Below, in pieces: positions 58,411 to 64,000 of a DNA stretch of 64,000 nt. Both the position numbers and the translations under genes were made by a program. Positions within the stretch are counted from its first letter, which is position 1; each line of letters opens with the position of its first letter. The notes under the pieces are model-generated. The model was not told where the DNA came from, searched no databases, and saw only the letters and a program-made list of their open reading frames with translations. The stretch comes from Gemmatimonadaceae bacterium (lineage in GTDB: Bacteria; Gemmatimonadota; Gemmatimonadetes; Gemmatimonadales; Gemmatimonadaceae), in the NCBI GenBank assembly GCA_020846935.1, contig JADLCY010000006.1:241724-305723 (forward strand), given 5' to 3'.

Positions 58411-58718
58411 GGCTCCCCGGGTATTTGTGCGCGGGCTGCCGGGTGTGTTGTCCGGATATTGCTGCGAGGGGCGGTTGTCTTGATACGCGCGGCCGCGTGG
58501 CAGACATCGCGGCACGACGTGCGGCAATATTCGGGTGGGGGCGCGGTGATGAGCCTGGGCAAGTGGCGGAGCTGGCTGGGTTAAGGCGACGGAGAGGCTC
58601 TGGATTGTCGCGTGCTGGATGCTGCACGAGGCAGGCGTCGTGTCCGGATTTGCGGCTCGCGGCGTGGGAGCCTCGGCCGCATGTTCCGACCGACGACGCA
58701 AGAGGGGGTGGCAGTGCG
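58411..58718 (+). other. Gene-free stretch after ftsK
   Basis: No gene could be supported. The stretch contains a near-repeat: TGTCCGGATATTGCTGCGAG at 58451 recurs as TGTCCGGATTTGCGGCTCG at about 58640, and an inverted relative GCGGCAATATTCG lies at about 58521. The first and inverted copies might pair in a long hairpin. This marks the boundary between the conserved chromosome and the accessory segment. Confidence 0.5.
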
Positions 58719-58727
58719 TGCTATCAT
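58719..58727 (+). promoter_or_regulatory. Extended -10 candidate before the PLP gene
   Basis: TGcTATCAT fits an extended -10. Exactly seven bases later an ATG (58735) opens an eight-codon reading frame ending at 58761. The spacing equals that at uvrB and hutH, so transcription may begin at this ATG, giving a leaderless mini-ORF before the PLP gene. Confidence 0.4.
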
Positions 58728-58734
58728 GACTCCG

Positions 58735-58761
58735 ATGGCGCTCCCCTCCGCCGCCCAATAG
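58735..58761 (+). CDS. Possible leader peptide MALPSAAQ
   Basis: ATG followed by seven codons and TAG; the ATG lies seven bases after the -10 candidate. It ends 25 bases before the start codon of the PLP gene. Such a short frame could be chance; no regulatory codon bias is seen. Confidence 0.2.
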   Translation: MALPSAAQ

Positions 58762-58786
58762 AGAGTTCGGCAGACTGGGAGACATC

Positions 58787-59752
58787 ATGTTGCGTCAATC
58801 GATTCCAGCGCTACTGACGGAGCACCGGACGGCTGGCCTTATTCAGGCACCGCTCGTCATCCACAGGTTGCCTCGCGTGTCGGCTGCCCTAGGGGCTGAC
58901 ATCTACATCCTGAGAGACGATCTCACTGGCTTTGGTATCGGTGGGAACAAGTCGCGCAAGGTCGACTTCCTGTTTGGCAATGCGATCACGCAGGGCGCGA
59001 ACGCTTTGGTGACCATCAAGGCAACGAGCTTCAGCCGCAACGCGGCAGCGGCGGCATCTGTCTGCGGGCTTGAGCTCCATGTGGTGCTTCCCGGTGTGGA
59101 GGCTGAGCAGAATCGAATGAGTCAGTCGCTTTTCGCGGAGTGGGGCACATGCCTTCATTACGGCGGCGACAGCGAGGCGCTCGCGGGGCGCCAGGACGAG
59201 CTTGTTGCCACGTTGAACAAACAGGGCAACACCGTTTATGTCCTGCATCCTGGTGGAAGCGACGCGATCGGCGCGCTGAGCTACGTGAGCGTCATGGACG
59301 AGATTCGTGCCTTTTCAGAGCGAACCGACATTTGGTTTGCGCGAGTGATCCACTCGACCAGCTCGGCCGGAACGCAAGCCGGCTTGCTTGTCGGGCGTCA
59401 AATCGTGGAGTATCCAACGGAGATCATTGGCGTGAGCGCCGCGAGGCCGTCGAACGATCAGTCGCGACTGGTGGGCGAGTTAGCAGCAGCAACGGCTCAG
59501 CTCCTCGGCATCACCGTCGACGTCGCTCGGATCGTTGTTGATGACCAGTTCGTCGGGCCCGGCTACGCCCAGGTGTCGGCCGAAGGGGAGTCGGCGGCGC
59601 ACCTGTTCGCGCGTATGGAGGGAATCCTGCTCGACCCCGTCTACACCGGTAAAGCGGCCGCGGCTCTGCTGAGTTATGCCGAGCACGGTGCGCTCGCGGG
59701 CGGGCCGGCGCTGTTCATTCACACCGGCGGCAACGGAGGGCAGTACTATTAG
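58787..59752 (+). CDS. Divergent PLP enzyme, ACC deaminase / D-cysteine desulfhydrase fold
   Basis: A 321-residue fold-type II PLP protein. ILRDDLTGFGIGGNKSRKVDFLFGNA (near residue 45) is the family motif with the Schiff-base Lys. The next family motif, normally QSNH, is altered: TIKATSFSRNAAAAASVCGLEL. The middle shows VLHPGGSDAIGALSYVSVMDEI and HSTSSAGTQAGLLVGRQ, and the C-terminus ends LLDPVYTGKAAAALL and FIHTGGNGGQYY. So the fold is clear but the substrate is not. Good Shine-Dalgarno (GGGAG). GC content looks lower than in neighbours. An ISL3 element is inserted at its TAG stop codon, which the target duplication preserves. An attC-like site follows the element. Confidence 0.86.
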   Translation: MLRQSIPALLTEHRTAGLIQAPLVIHRLPRVSAALGADIYILRDDLTGFGIGGNKSRKVDFLFGNAITQGANALVTIKATSFSRNAAAAASVCGLELHVVLPGVEAEQNRMSQSLFAEWGTCLHYGGDSEALAGRQDELVATLNKQGNTVYVLHPGGSDAIGALSYVSVMDEIRAFSERTDIWFARVIHSTSSAGTQAGLLVGRQIVEYPTEIIGVSAARPSNDQSRLVGELAAATAQLLGITVDVARIVVDDQFVGPGYAQVSAEGESAAHLFARMEGILLDPVYTGKAAAALLSYAEHGALAGGPALFIHTGGNGGQYY

Positions 59753-59753
59753 A
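59746..59753 (+). repeat. Left 8-bp target-site duplication CTATTAGA
   Basis: CTATTAGA here is repeated exactly at 63796-63803, directly outside the two ends of the outer ISL3 element. Eight bases is the usual duplication size for ISL3. It includes the TAG stop of the PLP gene. Confidence 0.92.
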
Positions 59754-59869
59754 GGGTCTTCGGGGAAATGAGTGGGGTGGATCCCGACGTTTTCTGTGTT
59801 TGGCAGCGGCCCACCTTCATTGGAGAAATGACGTCTTGAAGCCGTGGACGGGAGGGTAGAAGTTCGTGC

Positions 59870-60006
59870 ATGCCTTCTCGACGCCTTCCGCGACGCGAGC
59901 TCCGGGATACCTATCGGTTCCCTGGCTGCACGCCCAGTCGGACCGTGGTGGGGATCTTCGGTGAGCCCCAAGCGCGCCTCGTCCGCCTCACTCGGCGCGC
60001 AAAAAA
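59870..60006 (+). pseudogene. N-terminal piece of the outer ISL3 transposase
   Basis: The reading MPSRRLPRRELRDTYRFPG then CTPSRTVVGIFGEPQARLVRLTRRAKK looks like the start of ISL3 transposases. It is cut at an A-run by the inner element. The frame resumes at 62647 as KKRSAPRGPRTP, but the rest of the transposase is in another frame, so a frameshift exists in addition to the insertion. Confidence 0.7.
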
Positions 60007-60052
60007 AGGTTCTTCGGGGATTTCCGGGATTCTAGTGCGTAAGACTGGGTGA

Positions 60053-60769
60053 TTCCGTACACTCGACGGCGAGCACTTCGCCGGCGACCAGATGGTGATC
60101 GCGTTAGGCGTCACCACCACCGGGGAGAAACGGATTCTGGGCCTGGTGCAGACGGCGACGGAGAACAAGCGCGTGTGCGCCGCCTTTCTCCAGCAGCTGG
60201 TCGAACGCGGGTTTCGCGCGCCGAAGGGGCTGCTGGTCGTGTTGGACGGCGCGAAGGGGCTCCGGGCGGCGGTGCACGAGGTGTTCGGGGACGTGCCCGT
60301 GCAGCGGTGCCAGTGGCACAAGCGGGAGAACGTGGTAAGCTACCTGCCCAAGGCCCAGCAGGTGGGGTGGCGCCGGAAGCTGCAGGCGGCGTATGCGCAC
60401 GCGAGCTACGCCGACGCCAAACGCGCGCTGCAGCGGCTGGCTCGGGAGCTCCGCCTGCGCAACGAGTCCGCCGCGGAAAGCTTGCTGGAAGGCGTGGAAG
60501 AGACGCTGACCTTGCATCGCCTGGGCGTGTTTCCCGAGCTGGGGACGAGCTTCAAGACGACGAACCTGATCGAGAGCGTGATGGCCCGCGTCGAAGCGCG
60601 GACGCGTCGCGTGTCACGCTGGCGCTCGAGCGATCAGCGACGCCGCTGGTGTGCCGCCAGTCTGCTGCAGCACGAAGGGCAATTCCGCTGCGTCAAAGGG
60701 ATGAAGCATCTGCCCTGGCTGATCCGCGCGCTGCGCCTCAGCCTTCCCGACACCCACGCCGCGGCATGA
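60053..60769 (+). pseudogene. IS256-family transposase, C-terminal fragment
   Basis: About 238 residues remain of a normally 400-residue mutator-type transposase. LDGEHFAGDQMVIALGVTT contains the first Asp, LLVVLDGAKGLRAAVHEVFG the second, VQRCQWHKRENVVSYLPK is the family signature, and TTNLIESVMARVEARTRRVSRWRSSDQRRRW holds the catalytic Glu. The DNA-binding N-terminus is missing; the frame is closed by a TGA at 60050. The right IS end is probably near 60825 (CTGAATTTCAACTGATTGCGG region). Confidence 0.85.
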
Positions 60770-60984
60770 GCGGCATCACGAGGCACTCACCTGAATTTCA
60801 ACTGATTGCGGGACGCACCCCCCAGACAACACCCACATCATCTATCGCGAAGGCAACACCTTCAACGGTCGCGCTACGCTTCGGGCGCGATAGTCTTCAA
60901 GGTCTAAGAAGCCGACAAATTGTGTCGTTCAGCGCGAACGACACGGCTCCCGAAAGCGACAACAGTGTTTCCGAGGAGGGCAAC

Positions 60985-61530
60985 GTGTCGATCAAGCTGG
61001 CCGTACAACGCGTAGGAGTGAGCCTCATTGCGCTGCTCGTTCCACTAGGGGCGATGGCCCAAGTTACGGGGAGGTCAAGTCCGTTCGGCGCTTTGTCCTT
61101 GCTGGGCGGAAGAATGGGGTTTGACGCCAACGGCACCGGGCGAGCCGGCTTGGCTGGACTTGAAGCGATGGCCCCCGTCGGAGGTCGCTGGTTGCTAGTT
61201 GGTGGCAGGGCAACATATGCTGCGATTCAGGAGCAGTTCGAGACTGGGCGTACGCAGCTTGGGATCTTTGAAGCCCAAGCGCAGGCCCAGGTCCCGATCG
61301 GACCCGTCCGGCCGTACGTTGGCATCGGAGTGGGAGCCATGAGCTTCCTAACGCGAGCGGGTACGAGGGAACCCGTGAGCGGCGTTGCATCATTCGGCGG
61401 CGGGTTGCGCGTCGTCATCACTCGGCAATTGGGCGTGGGGCTTGAAGCGCGGATACGTCAATGGCATCCAACTGCGGAGCGTGGCAACGTAGAAGTCACG
61501 ATGAGTGTCTCCCGGTTCTTGGCCCACTGA
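60985..61530 (+). CDS. Small outer-membrane beta-barrel protein carried in the IS cluster
   Basis: A 181-residue protein with a signal peptide (VQRVGVSLIALLVPLGAMAQ, cleavage after AMA). The mature part alternates Gly/aromatic strands: SSPFGALSLLGGRMGF, GGRWLLVGGRATYAAI, VRPYVGIGVGAMSFLTRAG, VASFGGGLRVVITRQLGVGLEARIRQW, ending VEVTMSVSRFLAH, which looks like a terminal beta signal. Such 8-strand OMPs are common surface proteins. GTG start with a strong Shine-Dalgarno (GAGGAGGG). The same frame is open back into the IS256 region without relation. It is intact among decayed IS pieces. Confidence 0.75.
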   Translation: MSIKLAVQRVGVSLIALLVPLGAMAQVTGRSSPFGALSLLGGRMGFDANGTGRAGLAGLEAMAPVGGRWLLVGGRATYAAIQEQFETGRTQLGIFEAQAQAQVPIGPVRPYVGIGVGAMSFLTRAGTREPVSGVASFGGGLRVVITRQLGVGLEARIRQWHPTAERGNVEVTMSVSRFLAH

Positions 61531-61563
61531 ATGCCACGCGTACTTGGGGGCGCGAAGCCAGCG

Positions 61564-61651
61564 GCCTAACCACACGTTGCACTTGCCGGGCCTTGACAGG
61601 TCTGGCACGGCGCCCAGGCCTTGAAGATGATGTAAGGACCTGGCCTGGGCG
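61564..61651 (+). other. Half attC-like sequence and hairpin downstream of the OMP gene
   Basis: GCCTAAC-cacac-GTTGCACTTGCCGGG (61564-61590) resembles the R''-L'' half of an integron attC site. No matching GTTRGGC half follows. Instead CGCCCAGGCC (61611-61620) and GGCCTGGGCG (61642-61651) form a perfect 10-bp inverted repeat with a 21-base loop. It may be a truncated attC or merely a terminator. Confidence 0.35.
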
Positions 61652-61741
61652 GCGGGGGTCTGTCCCAAGGCTAGTGTGCTGTCCCATTAGTTACTGGCAT
61701 TAGAAATGCGACGGTTTCGGGGATACCTTCCCGAGACTTCT

Positions 61742-61981
61742 ATGCCACGTGGTCGTGTCGCATTCCCGCTGACGCTGTCAGAGACCGAGCGCGCGCAGTT
61801 GCGATCGCTCGCGCAGTCGCGGTCGTTGCCGGCTGGCTTGGTTCGGCGCGCCCGAGTGATCCTCTTGTCTGCCGACGGTTTGGCGAATCAAGTCGTCGCT
61901 GAGCAGGTGCGCCTGACGCCCGCGATGGTGAGACACTCGCGCCGCCGATGGCGCGACCATGGGCTCGCGGGATTGTATGAT
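61742..61981 (+). pseudogene. IS630-family transposase, N-terminal fragment
   Basis: About 80 residues: MPRGRVAFPLTLSETERAQL then RSLAQSRSLPAGLVRRARVILLSADGL and a helix-turn-helix ending RRRWRDHGLAGLYD, typical of IS630 transposases. It stops abruptly where the ISL3 fragment begins; the DDE domain is absent. The left end is probably near 61674 (TGTGCTGTCCCATTAGTTAC). Confidence 0.78.
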
Positions 61982-62639
61982 GCCGCGGCCCTTCTTCGAG
62001 TTGCTGGGCCCGATCGGCTGCGCCCAGTGGGAGGTGGCCGCGATGGACATGAGCGAGGCCTTCGAAGCGGAAACGCGCGCGCACTGTCCGCAGAGTCAGA
62101 TCGTGTACGACCTCTTCCACGTCGTGGCGAAGTGCGGGCGCGAAGTCATCGATCGCCTTCGCGTGGACGAGACGAATCGGATCGCCCGCGCCGCCGGGCC
62201 GGGCGCGACGCGGGCGCGCCGCCGCGTGATCAAAGGGGCGCGCTGGCTGCTGCTGCGGAACCGGCGCACCCTCGGGCGCGAGGACCGCATCCGGTTGCAG
62301 GATCTGCTCGCCGCGAATCGGCGGCTCTGGGTCGTGTACGTGCTCAAGGACGCCCTCAAGGCGTTGTGGGCCTACCGCTACCCTGGAGCCGCGCAGCGGG
62401 CGTGGCGCGACTGGTACGGCTGGGCCGTGCGCAGTCGCATTCCCGCGTTGATCGCGTTCGCCCGGAAACTCAAACCCAAGCTGCCCGGCATTCTCGCGCA
62501 CTGCCGCTATCCCTTGCACACCGGGCTCCTCGAAGGGATGAACAACAAGATCAAGGTCATCAAACGCATGGCGTACGGCTTCCGCTATGATGCCTACTTC
62601 TTCCTCAAGAGTCGCGCGGCGTTCCCCGGAAATCCGTGA
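61977..62639 (+). pseudogene. Inner ISL3 transposase, C-terminal fragment
   Basis: About 220 residues of an ISL3 DDE transposase: FFELLGPIGCAQWEVAAMDMSEAFEAE (catalytic Asp in AMDMS), QIVYDLFHVVAKCGREVID (second Asp), and the final LHTGLLEGMNNKIKVIKRMAYGFR (catalytic Glu). It ends AAFPGNP with a TGA inside the right inverted repeat, as in related elements. The N-terminal third is replaced by the IS630 fragment. Confidence 0.88.
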
Positions 62640-62646
62640 AGAACCC

Positions 62647-63795
62647 CAAAAAACGATCTGCGCCACGTGGGCCACGCACACCGCACCTGGTACGATCGGA
62701 AGATCCGCCGCGTACGCGATCTGCCGTGTGGCGACCTCCGGATCTATCTCGAGGTCGATCTGCGGCGCGTCGCCTGCCGGCGCTGTGGCGGTATGAAGCA
62801 GGAGCGGCTCGACTGGCTGGCGGCGAATCCGCACTACACGAGACGCTTCGCCCTGTACGTCGGGAAGCAGTGCCGGAGCGCGTCGATTAAGGAAGTGGCC
62901 GAGGATCTGCGCCTCGACTGGCACGCCGTGAAGGAGATGGACAAGCTCTACATGTACGAGCAACTCCAGCGCGCCCCCCGGCCGCGGCCAGGGATCATCG
63001 GTGTCGACGAGATCGCAATTCGCAAAGGGCACGTCTATCGGATTGTCGTCAGCGATCTGGAACGGGAGCTCCCGATCTGGTTTGGTGGCATCGACCGATC
63101 GGAAGAGAGCTTGGCCATGTTCTATGCCTTTCTCGGGACCCAACGCAGCGAGGGCATCCGGCTGGCCGTGATGGATATGTGGAAAGCCTTCCGCAAAGCG
63201 ACCAGCGTGCATACCCCCCAGGCTACGATCCTCCATGACAAGTTCCACGTGCTGCGCCATTTGAACGAGGCGATGGACAAGGTGCGGAAGGCAGAGTACA
63301 AGCGCCTGACGAACCGTGCAGACCGGACGTACATCAAGGGGCAGAAGTACGTGTTGCTGTCGCGTCGGGCAAATCTCTCGCCCGAGCAACGGCAGCGGCT
63401 CAAGACGCTGCTCGCGGCGAACAAGCGACTGAATACTGCCTACGTGCTGAAGGAGCAATTCGGGCAGTTGTGGACCTATCGGCGGGAGGCCTGGGCTCGC
63501 CGGTTCTTCGAGCAGTGGCGCGCCTCACTCAAGTGGCAGCGGCTGCAGCCCTTTGAGGACTTCGCGGCCGTGATCGACCGGCACTGGGACGGGATCGCGA
63601 TGTACTGCCGGCCAGAGAACAAGGTCTCCCTCGGGTTCGTCGAAGGGCTCAACAACAAGAGTCGCGCGATCCAACGCCGCGCGTACGGCCCCCGGGACGA
63701 GGACTATCTCCACCTCAAGATCCTGACCTTCAGGCTCCCGCCCCTTCCGCGCAGCGAAATCCCTCGAAATCACCCACACGAATCCCCGAAGACCC
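62647..63795 (+). pseudogene. Outer ISL3 transposase, main part (no stop within the element)
   Basis: In the frame open from 62640: HVGHAHRTWYDRKIRRVRDL, a CRRCG zinc pair, then the DDE core: GIIGVDEIAIRKGHVYRIVV, LAVMDMWKAFRKAT, ATILHDKFHVLRHLNEAMDKVRKAEY and CRPENKVSLGFVEGLNNKSRAIQRRAYG. The catalytic D-D-E residues are present. After DEDYLHLKILTFRLPPLP the frame continues through the right inverted repeat and the attC-like site to the window edge with no stop, so the normal C-terminal stop is lost. The N-terminal coding part is separated (59870-60006). Confidence 0.85.
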
Positions 63796-63803
63796 CTATT
63801 AGA
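63796..63803 (+). repeat. Right 8-bp target-site duplication CTATTAGA
   Basis: This is the exact partner of 59746-59753. Joining the two copies in thought restores ...CAGTACTATTAG AGTCGCAGGAG, the uninterrupted 3' end of the PLP gene. Confidence 0.92.
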
Positions 63804-63819
63804 GTCGCAGGAGAGAGCT

Positions 63820-63883
63820 GCCGAACAATCGTTTGCAGCGGACGGCCCGCTTGGCGGTCCGCCGCTGAACCGCAACGTTCAGG
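63820..63883 (+). other. attC-like (integron cassette recombination) palindrome
   Basis: GCCGAAC (R''-like) ... AACGTTCAGG (R'-like) bound a 64-base imperfect palindrome. The AAC and GTT core triplets are present. Inside, GGAC-g-GCC, loop CGCTT, GGC-g-GTCC pair, and CAGC pairs with GCTG leaving unpaired bases on one side, as in attC folds. R'' and R' deviate from RYYYAAC/GTTRRRY at position 4, but the deviation is complementary (G with C). It would lie 68 bases after the PLP stop without the IS. Confidence 0.55.
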
Positions 63884-64000
63884 GTGTAGGAAAAGCCTCT
63901 TTTGGTCGACGTTGCGACGGACCATCACGCGGGTCAGCGACGCGGAGTGGGAGCGAAGGCGTCGTGAGGTCTCTGGCCGTTCGCTTGGACGATGCCCGAG
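63884..64000 (+). other. Flank after the attC-like site, no gene recognised
   Basis: The final 117 bases hold no supported gene start. If the site to the left is a cassette boundary, this would be the 5' part of a next cassette, for example a reading frame beginning outside the window. Confidence 0.3.

Larger units (their letters stand above)
60007..62646 (+). mobile_element. Inner ISL3-type element carrying other IS fragments and a gene
   Basis: Left end AGGTTCTTCGGGGATTTCCGG and right end (inward) GGGTTCTTCACGGATTTCCGG match at nearly all positions. The flanks share CAAAAAA (60000-60006 and 62647-62653), a probable target duplication in the A-run of the outer transposase. Only about 46 bases of the left end and the last 660 bases of its transposase remain; the middle holds an IS256 fragment, an outer-membrane-protein gene and an IS630 fragment. 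Confidence 0.8.
59754..63795 (+). mobile_element. Outer ISL3-family insertion sequence (interrupted)
   Basis: Left end GGGTCTTCGGGGAAATGAGT and, reading inward from the right end, GGGTCTTCGGGGATTCGTGT form terminal inverted repeats (13 identical bases, then partial). Exact 8-bp duplications flank them. Removing the inner insertion (60007-62646) leaves about 1.4 kb, a normal ISL3 size, encoding a transposase in two pieces. The element is therefore split and no longer a simple active copy. Confidence 0.9.

Noticed and set aside
58575..58590. GGGTTAAGGC as an R' half of an attC site before the PLP gene
   Set aside because: It misses the GTTRRRY consensus and no R''/L'' partner lies upstream within attC length.
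60049..61530. A single 493-codon frame joining the IS256 region and the OMP gene
   Set aside because: The first part is out of frame with the transposase and Arg-rich; only the end from 60985, with its own Shine-Dalgarno and signal peptide, looks real.
61706..62590. A 294-codon frame spanning IS630 and ISL3 pieces
   Set aside because: Only the first 80 residues after 61742 are IS630-like; beyond 61981 the true ISL3 reading is in a different frame.

Overview
The window is a high-GC bacterial chromosome segment with dense gene packing, many 1- to 4-base gene overlaps and frequent GTG starts. The gene content is that of a diderm: BamD, an LptD-like protein, a full Tol-Pal set, and Tat. Together with the style of the proteins this suggests a Gemmatimonadota-like organism; that assignment is an inference from recollection, not from a search. 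No rRNA, tRNA or CRISPR array was recognised.

Left part (1-10461): a nucleotide-sugar region. It holds the 3' part of a GDP-mannose dehydratase gene, carB, four enzymes that together would make UDP-GlcNAc3NAcA (WbpD, WbpB, WbpE and WbpA types), UDP-glucose dehydrogenase and UDP-xylose synthase. Next (10570-26340) come housekeeping genes: bamD-nadD-secA-radC-rel, a minus-strand ECF sigma factor with a small secreted protein, uvrB-tsaE-tsaB-rimI, ssb and a galE-like epimerase.

Middle (26342-46414): the envelope cluster tolQ-tolR-tolA-tolB-pal-cpoB-tatC-lptD; a tightly overlapped histidine-utilisation operon hutH-hutU-[radical SAM]-hutI with an unexpected radical SAM gene inside it; and a long TPR protein overlapping a polyprenyl diphosphate synthase gene, followed by a DUF4321-like protein and tatA. 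A bidirectional terminator separates these from a convergent PpiD/SurA-type chaperone gene.

Right part (48535-58410): a second TPR protein, aroQ, pepQ, accB, a pilT-like ATPase gene sitting between accB and accC, a comB-like gene and ftsK.

Accessory end (58411-64000): a divergent PLP enzyme of the ACC-deaminase fold is interrupted just at its stop codon by an ISL3-family element (59754-63795, with an 8-bp target duplication). That element is itself split by a second ISL3-type element (60007-62646), which carries an IS256 transposase fragment, an outer-membrane-protein gene and an IS630 fragment. Just beyond the outer element lies an integron attC-like palindrome (63820-63883). If the insertion is removed in thought, the PLP gene is followed directly by this site, as in an integron gene cassette.
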